Origin: Ariolimax columbianus
Lineage: Eukaryota > Mollusca > Gastropoda > Stylommatophora > Arionidae
Length of the DNA stretch: 64,000 nucleotides
Assembly (NCBI GenBank): GCA_036924085.1
Contig: JAVGWX010000019.1
Location: 3,436,141 to 3,500,140, forward strand
Direction: 5' to 3'
This document shows, piece after piece, positions 11,990 through 24,630 of this stretch (positions are counted from its first letter, which is position 1; the number at the start of each line of letters is the position of its first letter). Both the position numbers and the translations under genes were made by a program. The notes under the pieces were generated by a model. That model saw only the letters and a program-made list of their open reading frames with translations, was not told the DNA's origin and searched no databases.

Positions 11990-13637
11990 TCACACACACA
12001 TTCATAGACACACACAGACAAACATAGAGACACACATTCATAGACACACACAGACAAACATAGAGACACACACATTCATAGACACACACAGACAAACATA
12101 GAGACACACACATTCATAGACACACACAGACAAACATAGAGACACACACATTCATAGACACACACAGACAAACATAGAGACACACACATTCATAGACACA
12201 CACAGACAAACATAGAGACACACACATTCATAGACACACACAGACAAACATAGAGACACACACATTCATAGACACACACAGACAAACATAGAGACACACA
12301 CATTCATAGACACACACAGACAAACATAGAGACACACACATTCATAGACACACACAGACAAACATAGAGACACACACATTCATAGACACACACAGACAAA
12401 CATAGAGACACACACATTCATAGACACACACAGACAAACATAGAGACACACACATTCATAGACACACACAGACAAACATAGAGAGACACACATTCATAGA
12501 CACACACAGACAAACATAGAGACACACACATTCATAGACACACACAGACAAACATAGAGACACACACATACATAGACACACACAGACAAACATAGAGACA
12601 CACACATTCATAGACACACACAGACAAACATAGAGACACACACATTCATAGACACACACAGACAAACATAGAGACACACACATTCATAGACACACACAGA
12701 CAAACATAGAGACACACACATTCATAGACACACACAGACAAACATAGAGACACACACATTCATAGACACACACAGACAAACATAGAGACACACACATACA
12801 TAGACACACACAGACAAACATAGAGACACACACATTCATAGACACACACAGACAAACATAGAGACACACACATTCATAGACACACACAGACAAACATAGA
12901 GACACACACATTCATAGACACACACAGACAAACATAGAGACACACACATTCATAGACACACACAGACAAACATAGAGACACACACATTCATAGACACACA
13001 CAGACAAACATAGAGACACACACATTCATAGACACACACAGACAAACATAGAGACACACACATTCATAGACACACACAGACAAACATAGAGACACACACA
13101 TTCATAGACACACACAGACAAACATAGAGACACACACATACATAGACACACACAGACAAACATAGAGACACACACATTCATAGACACACACAGACAAACA
13201 TAGAGACACACACATACATAGACACACACAGACAAACATAGAGACACACACATTCATAGACACACACAGACAAACATAGAGACACACACATTCATAGACA
13301 CACACAGACAAACATAGAGACACACACATTCATAGACACACACAGACAAACATAGAGACACACACATTCATAGACACACACAGACAAACATAGAGACACA
13401 CACATTCATAGACACACACAGACAAACATAGAGACACACACATTCATAGACACACACAGACAAACATAGAGACACACACATACATAGACACACACAGACA
13501 AACATAGAGACACACACATTCATAGACACACACAGACAAACATAGAGACACACACATTCATAGACACACACAGACAAACATAGAGACACACACATTCATA
13601 GACACACACAGACAAACATAGAGACACACACATACAT
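11990..13637. repeat. Highly homogeneous 38 bp minisatellite, about 43 copies
   Basis: The unit contains cattcatagacacacacaga then caaacatagagacacaca. Most copies look identical. The commonest variant, catacatag instead of cattcatag, lies near 12567, 12795, 13137, 13213, 13479 and 13631, that is, at exact multiples of 38. The minus frames (VSLCLSVCVYECV) are repeat products. This homogeneity suggests very recent expansion or active homogenisation. Confidence 0.97.
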
Positions 13638-13974
13638 AGCAAATAGCAAATAGTGAGTTTTACAGAAAACATGTCAAACAAGCTGGCGATGAACGATATT
13701 GGGGGGGAGAAGGAGTGGGGACTATAGACAACTAAATACAAGTATACAAATATGTAGATTGTGTCTTGGGTAAGCTACAAAATAAGGCATAGGAAGTCTA
13801 TTACTGAAACAACTAGAAGACAAAGTTTTAGGGAGAAGAAAGAAATGGCGTCCAAGAAAGAATTACATCGCATATTTGCACAAGAGCATCGGGGAGGGAA
13901 GGAGGAGGGGGGGGGGGAGGGGTTGGAGCAGACTTACGATGAGCTGAATAAATCTGCTGAAACCATAAGGTGGT
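13638..13974. other. No gene recognised; two G runs
   Basis: Short spacer with a G run near 13701-13707 and a G/A-rich run near 13892-13925. No reading frame of interest. Confidence 0.5.
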
Positions 13975-14572
13975 GGCATGACACAATCTAGCGACTTCAA
14001 CACCAGTATCTGGACCATTAGGCGTGACATGACGTGACACAATCTAGCGACTTCAACACCAGTATCTGGACCATTAGGCGTGACATGACGTGACACAATT
14101 TAGCGACTTCAACACCAGTATCTGGACCATTAGGCGTGACATGACGTGACACAATCTAGCGACTTCAACACCAGTATCTAGACCTTAAGGCGTGACATGA
14201 CGAGACACAATTTAGCGACTTCAACACCAGTATCTGGACCATTAGGCGTGACATGACGTGACACAATCTAGCGACTTCAACACCAGTATCTGGACCACAA
14301 GGCGGTGCCATGACGTGACACAATCTAGCGACTTCAATACCAGTATCTGGACCATAAGGCGGTGACATGACGTGACACAATCTAGCGACTTCAACACCAG
14401 TATCTAGACCTTAAGGCGTGACATGACGAGACACAATTTAGCGACTTCAACACCAGTATCTGGACCATTAAACGTGACATGACGTGACACAATCTAGCGA
14501 CTTCAATACCAGTATCTGGACTATAAGGCATAACGTGACACAATCTAGCGACTCCAACTCCAGTATCTAGAC
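13975..14572. repeat. 56 bp minisatellite, about 10-11 copies
   Basis: The unit contains acacaatctagcgacttcaa then caccagtatctggacc. Starts at 13981 and 14037 give a 56 bp period. Later copies carry small insertions or deletions and more substitutions. Confidence 0.93.
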
Positions 14573-14817
14573 CACTACTTTGTTGAAAATTATGAATAAT
14601 AACACCATGATATCATATGAGTAAGGTTTCTACATTTTCAATGAGTATTAACGCTTTGGAATACTTGGATCCCTGGTATTCAAGCATGCATGTTAAACCT
14701 GTTGCCAGGTAGCCGAAGGCTATCCGTAATAGGTATCTTAATCTTCCTGCGACTGACTAGGTCTGTGAGGACGTACACATAATTTGTGTACCTTTTGAAA
14801 TAGAAATATGAATTTTG

Positions 14818-15130
14818 TCCGGGCAGCGGTCGTTAAGCCTGGCGTTTTCGATTTTTAACTGCAATTGTATTTTTAACGTGCCGGACACTGAACACGAGAG
14901 TCGGATCTTATTACCCACAAATCAGGATACGTTTCACAAGAAGATCCACGTGAGAAAATGCCGGTCTCCATCGTGATACAAACCCGCAAACCTCCACCAC
15001 CCGAGTCGTACACCTTACCTCAAGACCATTGAGTCAACCTGCGACCTCCACCACCCGAGGCGTACACCTTACCTGAAGACCATTGAGTCAACCTGCGACC
15101 TCCACCATAAGAGACGTACACCTTACCTCA
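14818..15130 (-). mobile_element. tRNA-like SINE, minus strand, head partly duplicated
   Basis: The reverse complement has a promoter-like head (gaggtaagg, gtacgcctcggg, gcgggtttgtatc) followed by a body that includes gatggagaccggcattttct and cacgtggatc. A related copy lies on the plus strand at 55065-55225 (shared: taaggtactcgcctcggg type head, ggagaccgg, cacgtggat). The head is repeated in about 60 bp steps between 14995 and 15120. Two dispersed copies and the A-box/B-box-like order support a Pol III SINE, but no tRNA cloverleaf was tested. Confidence 0.5.
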
Positions 15131-16239
15131 CTGTGGCTAGCTTACAAAACACATTAGTTGCCAACTGGCATGTCGTATAACTCGCTCTCTGTTCACAACT
15201 TGGAGCTAATTGTTGCTTGTTTGTTTGATTAAACCTTCACAGCCCGTCCTAACGGATTATATTCGTGTCTTAACAGTTTACAATTATGTCTAATGGTTTA
15301 CATATGTGTATTAATCTTTAACAGTTAGGCCCAAGAATCTAATAAATTAGGTCAGATTGTAAATGGATAAAGACACATTTTATTTCACTCAAATTATGAT
15401 CCCTAAAGAATTTGTGGATATTTATGCATCACCAGTTGAGAAGCCCTGCTTTGTCTGCACATCGACCCCAAACTGTTGGGCATACACTATGCGGGGTGTG
15501 GGGTGGGGGGGGGGGGGGTGGGGATCGTCCCTGGAGTCTTTCGTGACGGCTGGCATTCATCAGCGGAATTAGAACTAGTCGAACTAGGGGAATCACTACC
15601 GGTAGTGGGGTCACATTTGAGCATGGCACTCTTTTGAGGCTCTCTCATTTTGAAGGAGGACTTTCAACTCTTTGATCAGAATTTATTTAATGATAAGTCT
15701 GATGGCAGTAGCCGTGCTAAGTCTAGCTCTGATATCCAATATTGAAGTTGTAGCAGTTAAGATTCAGAGCAATAATACCAGACGTGAACCATGTTGGAAG
15801 TTGCAGTCTTCTCATCAGACGATCAACACATAGGCCGTCCACCAGCGTTCCTGATTTCCTCAACAGGAAACAGAATTAGCCAAGTGCATGAGTGTTATTA
15901 CTGGGTGCGGGTCTTGCTGGTAGTAGCAGCTGCATCCTCGCTGAATGTTAGACGGTGTGATGTTAAGACTCAGCATAGATTGTGAGATTTGTTCACACAA
16001 GAGATGATCAAACTCCTCGCCGTTTGGTCGCAGGTGTGATCGCTTCTAATTCAACTCGACACCCGTATGGTTCCGAGCTAAACATAAGATAGTCATTGTT
16101 TCTAGCCGGGTAATCAGCAAGATACCACTAGGAAATGTTGTTCATGGGACTAACACACTCACCATGTCTAAACTAACGCCACTGAAACTACTCTGCAATT
16201 AACTGAAATCAGAACCTGCCGAAATGTCAGGTAGAGTAA
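15131..16239. other. No gene recognised; one G-run
   Basis: Unique-looking sequence. The only structural feature is a G-rich run at about 15494-15525. Short frames on both strands have no motif. Confidence 0.5.
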
Positions 16240-16882
16240 ACCATCTGGAGTGGAGGACCTATATTTCACCATCTGAAGTGGAGACCTATACTTCACCATT
16301 TGGAGTGGACGACCTATACTTCACCATCTTGAGTGGAAGACCTATACTTCACCATCTGAAGTGGACTACCTATACTTCACCATCTGGAGTGGAGGACCTA
16401 TACTTGACCATCCGGAGTTGAGGACCTATACTTCACCATCTGGAATGGAGACCTATACTTCACCATCTGGAGTGGAGGACATATATTTCACAATCTGGAG
16501 TGGAGACATATACTTTACCATCTTGAGTGGATACCTATACTTCATCATCTGGAAGAAACACCTATACGTCACCATCTGGAGTGAAGACGTATACTTCACC
16601 ATCTGGAATGGAGGACCTATACTACACGATCTGGAGTGGAGACCTATACTTCACCATCTGGAGTGGAGACCTATACTTCACCATCTGGAGTGGTGGACCT
16701 ATACTTCACCATCTGGAGTGCAGGCCTATACTTCACCATCTGGAGTGGTGGGCCTATACATTACCATTTTAAGTGGACGACCTATACTTCACCATCTGGA
16801 GTGTATACTTCACCATCTGTAGTGGAGACCTATACCTCATCATCTGGAGTGGGGGACCTATACTTCACCACCTAAAGCGACA
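16240..16882. repeat. 27-28 bp minisatellite, about 23 copies
   Basis: The unit contains cctatacttcaccatctgga then gtggagga. Length alternates between 27 and 28 (sometimes 30), because gtggaga and gtggagga variants are mixed. Copies are rather diverged, so it looks older than the 38 bp array. Confidence 0.92.
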
Positions 16883-17234
16883 AGTAAATGATGATATAAC
16901 CTTGCCAACAAGAGCAGACTGCTGAAGCGACCAACATTAGAGAAAACAAAAACACTGGGGCCAAATGAGCTGAACTGGAAAAGGACAAACCAAATTGACG
17001 TCATTTAATAGAGGACGCCATATTATGACAGAGGGACTAGAAAAGGGGCTGTTCAATTTAAACCTCAAAAGGACAAAAGTAACAGACGATGGATGTTGGA
17101 CCATCTTCTAATCTCTCTCAGTTGTCATCTGTTTCTACGACAACCAGTTTTATCATCACACAGCTGCGAGCTTAGCGATTGCTTTCACTCTTCCTTCAAC
17201 ATGTGAACACTTGAAAGCGGAATGTGCCGGCAGC
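16883..17234. other. No feature recognised
   Basis: Short spacer after the array with no motif I can name. Confidence 0.5.
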
Positions 17235-17900
17235 TCACGTACCAAGTGGCAACTGATTGAATCGGACTAATGGAGTTGGTTTATCTTTTCCTGTGGTCCA
17301 GGTTGGTCTAGTCCAGTGATTCCAACAATTATGTTTCTCGGGCGCATAAGTGCCATGACTTCTTTCTTTGTTTTCCTGTTTGTTGAGTGGGGAGGAGTCC
17401 ACTCTGTGCCTGTACGCGTAGGTTCCTCCCGAAGTTCCATCTCTTGGGCCTGCATATATTCGTGCCATCTCTCAATACGGCGACTTTCAGTGTGTATCTG
17501 TATGGGAAGTGTTGATTTTAGAAAGCTATCTCTGGATTTGAGTCTTGTGTTCAGGACCTGTCTAAGCGTTGGGTGTCTTGGGTCGTGCTGCTATTTTTCT
17601 CATTCGATTTATGCTGCGACGCTTCTTTGAATCTTGGGTGGTGCTATGCCACTTATGAAGTATATTTTATCAATGGGGTAGGTTTTAGGCACACTATCAC
17701 ACCCACATCATTTATTGCTGTACCAACTAGCTTGGCAATACAATACAATCTGTAACAGTTCCGGTAAGATGGTGACCAAGCAACAGTTAATTTCATGGTC
17801 TGCGATTTTCGTCTGGTTTTTTCGATCCAATTAATGTATGGAATGCAGTGTTGTGTGACGATCATGTTCTAGCAGGTCCTAATCTATTCACAGGAAGCCT
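17235..17900 (-). pseudogene. Possible coding relic of a mobile element, minus strand
   Basis: Two overlapping minus frames join into a protein-like stretch with few low-complexity signs: HPTLRQVLNTRLKSRDSFL, then RRIERWHEYMQAQEMELREE, then PRNIIVGITGLDQPGPQ. Stops and a frame change interrupt it. The charged, amphipathic character would suit the region between RT and RNase H of a LINE, or an ORF1 piece, but I cannot match it to a family. Confidence 0.25.
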
Positions 17901-20332
17901 GTGTGTGTAATTTTGCTCGGAATTTGTAGAAAACACGATTTGTTTTTCGTGTGTAATAGAATACACATTGCTGGATAGTACGTCACTACATATTACGTAC
18001 CGTCCTTGGTTGGTGTGCGCGACCTACTTGGAAATTGCGTCCATTTTCATTGCATGCCACGACTGGAATCTCCCCTCAGCCATGGGTTATTGGTCCCTCA
18101 CCTTGACCTACATATGTGGGCTCTGGTCAGCAGCAGCGTCTTCTAGTTTGCGCGTGGGGGCTGCTGTTGTTGAGAGGTACGACATTGGCATCTGAAATCA
18201 TCATGGAAATGGTGGATGATCGACTCCAACAAGATTCAAGCGACCCCTGGTCTCACGGATTATATGTTCTGAATGTCTGCATCTTGAGCTACTTCCCGGC
18301 GTCTTCACTGTACGTCTTGCCACTGTTTGATGTCCAGCGGAGTTTCTTTCTCACTCTAATCCAAATTCAGCACAAGTGACATCTTCAGGAAGACTGATAA
18401 TTTCGCCATATTCGCTTGCGATGGGCAACTTACTTAACTTACTTACATATTACAATCTAGAAACGTTTAGAAAATGATACAAATCGTATACATATATTTA
18501 CCATATTATATAAATTGTAACCAAAAAGAAAATAACAAGATTATAAATTTACATTTATGAAATGCTATTGTTATACGAGTTCAGAAATCTATAATTCGTT
18601 GAATATCTGTTCATTTTCTCGACAATCACATCCTGTAGTGTCTTTCTGTTTGAGAACCATTAGGCCTGACTGACTACATGGGTAACGGTTGCCAACCCTC
18701 TGTGGCTGGTTTGGCGCGCTTCCCTGCACGATGTTTACAAACCACTGACGAACCTCGGATTTGAGACATCACATCTCTCGACATTACTGTCAACTTGTAT
18801 AGCCTACCGACATGATTTCTGTCTTCCCGGAACAAGAGAGCTATCAGACGTTTATGTTTACTTATTCGTAACTCGATCACGAAACCTGAATATATTTGAT
18901 AATGGCGAAGCTTACATATGGGAAAGGCAGTTTAATATAGTTCATTTCGGTGGTACGTTCAGAGATGTTTTAGTGATACAAATAACGAATAATACAAATA
19001 AAAATGAAACAAAATCCAGAAACAGCCAGTTACGACAGCAATATGAAAGTTAGACAGGAGTGAATTCTTAAGTTGCCTTCATCCTTCCAGGTAGGGTGGG
19101 CACTTTCTTTTACTTAATACAAGAACTTCTAGTACCAGGCTTCAGCCAGGAAATCACATATTTTGTTAAACACAATTCAGTAAGTGATCTAAGGATGACA
19201 GCGAATTTAAATTAATGTTGATGGTTTAGTCTTCGCGTGTTTTAAACTTTTTAAAAATTGTAATGAACATTTGAATCAATAGGCGGCATTACCATAAACA
19301 CTCTATAAAACAAAATCTTCACTTAACAAACACTTCATCGGATTACCACGGAGAGAGAACAACAGTTACGAAAACGACATCTCCCGGACATAGCACATTG
19401 TCAACATGTCTCAGCGCGCGCTTTGTCTACGGTCAAAGGACGATTCTCCCTTTACACTGATCAGTCGTAAACATGCACTGGTCCTGGGGCTTTGAGTATC
19501 TGACCTTGAACAGCAACACTTTAAAAAAAATTCACGCTGTGTGGTATGAAACAAAGAATACATTCGCTATAAATGGTTTAACGTTTAATGTCAATTAATT
19601 CTGGGTGTGAACGACGCAACACGTTGAAATGAGTTCCGTTGACCTAAACATTCTAGACAGAATGGACTGTTGATAATTCACTCCACTAGAGGTCAATGTT
19701 CTTAGAGGTTTATGCAAGACAGACAAACAGATCTGCATTTTCTGTTTTATAGTTAGGAAGATCAAGGCTGCTTGCATCAGGGGCAGCGAACCAGAGCAGA
19801 CCAGAACACGATATCCTGCCTCGAAGGGCCGCCCTGGAAACAGGCTGCGCCAGTGTAGCTTAGCTAAGAGAATAAATATCGCATTTGGGAGGACAAGCGG
19901 AAGTAGGACCGAAAAGGGCATACATCACAGCCTCGATGTATACTATGTCACAGCGTTTTTGTCAGAACGAACAAAGAAGAGGAAGAAGAAGAAGATAAAA
20001 GAGACTAGAGTACAATTCAGTACTAATAACTGATTTCTAACTCCCTAATAAAGATTTAGGACATCAGATCTCAACTTATCCATCTTTGTGGGACCCTGAC
20101 AATAATTGACACGTCACAAAGATTCACATAACGTATACTCTCATACAAACATATGCAAGGTCATTCTAGTCATTGTTTAGACAATTCTACATCAAATAAT
20201 TGTATGATAATTATCGTTGGTCATGTGCTATATCTTACTTTTGTTTTAAAATATATATTTCCAATACAGAATAAGTTTATCGATCGCTGACTGGCGACAA
20301 ATGCGAGTAACGTTTGCACAATGACTGGAGCA
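17901..20332. other. Long stretch with no recognised feature
   Basis: About 2.4 kb of unique-looking, partly AT-rich DNA. Frames are short. A 108-codon minus frame at 19595-19921 has no motif I recognise, and a short gaa-rich run follows it near 19972-20000. No exon structure with splice sites could be argued. Confidence 0.5.
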
Positions 20333-21170
20333 ACTACTAGATACCTTTCGATGAATCACTAGAGACCTTTCGATGAATCACTAGAGACCTTTCGATGAAT
20401 CACTAGAGACCTTTCGATGAATCACTAGAGACCTTTCGATGAATCACTAGAGACCTTTCGATGAATCGCTAGAGACCTATTGATGTATCATTAGAAACAT
20501 TTCGATGAATCACTAGAGACCATTTGATGAATCAAAAGCGACCATTCTATCAGCCACTAGTGACCTTTTCATGCATCACAATACGTTACGATGAACCACT
20601 AGAGACGTTATGATGAGCCACTACAGACGTTACGATGAGCCACTACAGACGTTACGATGAGCCACTAGAGACGGTATGATCAACCACTAGAGACGTTATG
20701 ATGAACCACTAGAGACGTTATGATGAACCACTAGAGACGTTATGATGAACCACTGGAGATGTTATGATGAGCCACTAGATATGTTACGATGATCCACTAG
20801 AGATGTTACTATGAGCCACTAGAGATGTTACTATGAGCTACTAGAGACGTTATGATGAGCCACTAGAGATGTTATGATGAACCACTAGAGACGTTATGAT
20901 GAGCCACTAGAGACGTTATGATGATCCACTAGAGACGTTTCCATGAGCCATTAGAGATGTTACTATGAGCCACTAGAGATGTTATGATGAGCCACTTGAG
21001 ATGTTATGATGATCCACTAGAGATGTTACTATGAGCCACTAGAGATGTTATGATGAGCCACAAGAGACGTTACTATGAGCCACTAGAGATGTTATGATGA
21101 GCCACTAGAGATGTTACTATGAGCCACTAGAGATGTTACTATGAGCCACTAGAGACGTTTCGAGGACCCA
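20333..21170. repeat. 22 bp minisatellite, about 38 copies
   Basis: The array starts with cctttcgatgaatcactaga (22 bp period from 20344 to 20366 onward) and shifts near 20585 to the related unit acgttatgatgagccactag. It is one array with two sequence zones. Confidence 0.93.
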
Positions 21171-21429
21171 ATAAACTGGTTCTTAACCTCTGTCTCTGTT
21201 CACGTTTGACACCACTCTATCGTGAAACTAAGTTTTAATTGGGAAACGTCTGACACCATTCTCATGTGAACATATTTTAGTTGGGAGACGTCTGATAATA
21301 TTGTCATGTGAAACTTAATTGGTTCACCTCCAGCACTGTTGTCGTTTGAAAACTAAATTTAACAGGTTATTCTTCTACGATCATCGCTCAATCAGACAAG
21401 GGCCCGGATTTTCAAATTAATTCTGTAGG

Positions 21430-22150
21430 TCTTTTCCCGTTCTCAAACCCGTCGCACAGTTTCTCCTGTGTGGTAGTCGACCTGGATCACATTCTCCTCT
21501 TCAGATGTGTGCTAGGGGCAGTCCTGAAGTACATGATGTGTTAGTGTCATGTCCGCAGTAACATAGTATGGTGGTACCTATATTGAATATGATATACAGG
21601 GGGTGTATCATTCTGTTGTGGTCAGTTCGTAGACGTAGTATGATAACCTGGTCTTTTCTGGACAGTTGGTGGTATCCAGTATTTGTGTGATGTTTGGGGT
21701 CTTCTTCTTCTTCTTCCTCTTCTACATTGTATTGTCCTTTTATTATAGCTTTTGTTTCTTCATAGTTGAGCAGGTATTCTTCTTGTATCAGTTTCGCTCC
21801 CTGTTTGAATAGACTGGTGGCCTTCTCCGCTCATCACTACTTTCTGGAATCGGTAGGACATTTTCGTCAAGGCAGCCTTCAATTCGTTCAGTTCAGTGTT
21901 CTTGTGAGATCTGAGTGCCGTTATGGCTGACTGTGCGTCAGTCTGTATCACGATTTCCTTATGCATATGGTTATTGCGCTGTAGACCCATTTTTGCTGCC
22001 GTCTTTACAACTTCCAATTAGGCCCTGAAGATGATTGCGAACTGCAATGTAGATATAAACTTGATTACCTTCTCATTCATTTGTCTAATCAACTACTCGT
22101 CCTCCTTCCCCGGTGGCGCTTGTAGATGTGCCATCTGTTTAGGCGGGTGT
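21430..22150 (-). pseudogene. Decayed LINE RNase H and C-terminus, same family as 24.6 kb copy
   Basis: On the minus strand, blocks matching the intact copy appear in order: TDGTSTSATGEGG (RNase H start, frame-shifted, about 22125), FRA-stop-LEVVKTAA, then TDAQSAITALRSHKNTELNE (intact: TDALEVVTALKSQKNTELND), then YEETKAIIKGQYN (intact: YEESKRLIKARYM), and last DQVIILRLRTDHNRM (intact: EQVVVFRLRTGHNRL). Between the last two blocks a gaa microsatellite replaces about a dozen residues with Glu and the frame stays open across it. The WVPSH motif is largely lost. Confidence 0.8.
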
Positions 22151-22287
22151 CCATCTCTCTGCGGGATACTTAGCGTGCACTACAATAATGTGTCTTCTCT
22201 TCAAGTCTGTCTGCACTCCATTTTCTTTTACCTCTTATATTTTCCTATTAGCTCTCGGAGTGTGTATACCCAGGGCAGAGTAGTGCT

Positions 22288-22388
22288 AACTGACTTTAAG
22301 GCCTTGGTTTTATTTGTGACAGCACCTGGTCCTGTGCTTACTGACTTTAAGGCATTTTGTTTTGTTTGTGACAGCACCTGGTCCTTGA
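22288..22388. repeat. Two-copy tandem duplication, about 51 bp
   Basis: ctgactttaaggccttggtt and ctgactttaaggcattttgt each lead into tttgtgacagcacctggtcc, so two slightly diverged copies lie side by side. Confidence 0.85.
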
Positions 22389-23214
22389 GTGTCGCCTCCT
22401 TTGAGTTTGATGCGAAGTTACTTCTCCTAAGTCTGTCCGCTCCTTAGCTGTTTCTTCGTTAGCGTATTGAGTGTTTAATCGCTTAGTATTTTATACTGTT
22501 GTTGCGTGGACCTATATGTTTACACATTTTTATATTTGAGGTATCATTTACATCAACAATATCGAGTGTTCCACCGTACTACCCTTCAACTATATACGAG
22601 CGCGTGCCCTTAGGCATTCTAGTATGTGCCGAGAGATGAAGCTGGTAATGTCTTGACCTTTGTCACCTATAATTATGACAATTAATTACTTTTATAATGT
22701 TGGGACAACAGCTGTAACTTTGTCATCAGCTGTTCGAGTGTCTATACAGTCAGTGTGAATATTAAATTCTCAACACATCCGGTTGAATTTTCAATCTGGC
22801 GCGTGAGGAATCACTAGTTAAGAACAACTGATGTTAAAACATGATGTAAGCCCACATACATTGTTGGAAGCAGTGTTAGTGCACTTAGGATCGGAGCTCG
22901 GCCTTCAGTACCTGTGGGATCTTTCTGATCGGTTAAACGTATCTTGAATTCGATCCAGCTTAAAAACGTTTGGTACCAGAGTAATTTGGGAAAGTAAAAG
23001 CAGCAGGCGTAGATTTGAGAACATCACCTGCAGTCTGTCGATAGTCAAGAAAGGTATGTGCCTAATACCATGTTCCCATCATGTCCCACTAGCGTGTTAA
23101 CGGGAGCTTGACATTGTTTTACATTAATTTGTTGATTTGGATTTACTGTAAATCTCACAACTTTCGTTTCCTGATTAGCACATAATCATAATTAATGACA
23201 AATCGTAGCTTTCA
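22389..23214. other. No feature recognised
   Basis: Unique-looking AT-rich spacer without coding potential that I can support. Confidence 0.5.
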
Positions 23215-23470
23215 AGTTTAATTTAGAGTGGGTCATCTTCCGAGTGTAATTTAGAGGGGGCCATCTTCCGAGTGTAATTTAGAGTGGGCCATCTTCCGAG
23301 TGTAATTTAGAGTCAGCCATCTTCAGAGTGTAATTTAGAGTGAGTCATCCTCCGAGTGTAATTTATAGTGGGCCATCTTCAGAGTGTAGTTGAGAGTGGG
23401 CCATCTTCCGAGTGTAATTTAGAGTGGGCCATCTTCCAAGTGTAATCTAGAGTAGACCATCCTGCTAACG
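23215..23470. repeat. 28 bp minisatellite, nine copies
   Basis: The unit contains gtgtaatttagagtgggcca then tcttccga. Starts at 23244 and 23272 give the 28 bp period. End copies are more diverged. Confidence 0.92.
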
Positions 23471-23795
23471 TACTTGCTTGTAATTCATGGGAGTGTAACT
23501 GGACTCGAGTTGCCAAACCATAACATTGTTTTATCATGTGATCTACCACACTTAGTTATGTTGTCGAACAGCATGGATAGTTGTCATCTTATTTCAAAGG
23601 CTGTGACCATTGTGTTGTTACCTCATGCCCCTGTGTTTCTACATTTTGTTGTCCTCTTCTGACGACCTCCTGTACATTTTTATAGTTTCACATGTCAGAA
23701 ATCTAGAAATATCTTTCATTTTGATATTCAGTTTCAATTTGGCTGATTGCTCGTTCACCTTATCAAGTTTATTTTGAATTTATCTGTGCATGTGG
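23471..23795. other. No feature recognised
   Basis: Short T-rich spacer between an array and the CA-rich tract. Confidence 0.5.
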
Positions 23796-24126
23796 TACAC
23801 TCACACACACAACACACACACACACATACACCCACACACATACAAACTCGCACCCACATACACACATACAAATACACACACACTCACACACATACAATCA
23901 CACACATACAATCACACATACAAACACACACACATACAAACACATACATACATACAATCACACACAAACACACACACACAAATACACACACATACAAACA
24001 CACTCACACATACATACATACAAACACACACACACATACACACATATACACACACACAAACACACACATACACATACACAGACACACACACATACACACA
24101 CACATACAAACACAAACACACATACA
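23796..24126. repeat. CA-rich degenerate microsatellite
   Basis: Mixture of acac, acatac and acaaac units over about 330 bases. The Thr/His-rich plus frames and Val/Cys-rich minus frames are artefacts of composition. Confidence 0.92.
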
Positions 24127-24616
24127 AGCCGTGGTGCTTGAAATTGAAAATTCATTCATTTAGTTCTTCGCAATTTTTTTTTTTTTAAGTCTACCAGTGC
24201 CTTTAAATTGATTGCTCAAGAAATGTAAAGCCTTTGGATCGCATGTGCAGACACTCATGCATCTTGTGGATGTTTCAGTACTAGACTTATCTGCTGTAAC
24301 ATCTATCTTGCAGACACATTGTTGGACTGTTGCACATGTGCTGAGCATTGACTAACGACTAGATGCGTGGCTGTTTCATTCACAGCCAGTCACTCGGCAA
24401 TGAGGCATCATGATACGTTCAGCAGCTCTAATCGACTCTAGTATCAATAGTTGGTGTGTTTGACATGCTCATGAACAATCGATTACAGAACTCACGTCAT
24501 TTTGGAACTTCCTACTCAATTCATACACTTCCTGGTGTGACAAGCATGCATACATGCAGTGATCCTTCATTCGCTAATGGTATTGATAATGACGGTGGTA
24601 ACATTGATCTATTTTG
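24127..24616. other. Left flank of the LINE insertion; no gene
   Basis: Contains a T-run at about 24173-24186 and otherwise unique-looking sequence up to the target duplication. It represents the pre-insertion locus. Confidence 0.55.
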
Positions 24617-24630
24617 AAAGACCTCACTAA
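24617..24630. repeat. Left target-site duplication of LINE
   Basis: aaagacctcactaa occurs here and again, unchanged, at 27281-27294 on the other side of the LINE. A g precedes both copies, so the duplication is 14 or 15 bp, typical of target-primed LINE insertion. Confidence 0.92.

Noticed and set aside
11890..13741. Cys/Val-rich minus-strand frames that look like secreted cysteine-rich peptides
   Set aside because: Pure translation of the 38 bp array; the regular cysteines reflect the repeat and not a peptide family.
13892..13925. Telomere-like or G-quadruplex array
   Set aside because: Only a short irregular G/A run, no ttaggg units and no extended periodicity.
19595..19921. 108-codon minus frame as a possible host gene
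   Set aside because: No motif, no supporting splice or promoter context, and length within what chance gives in 64 kb.
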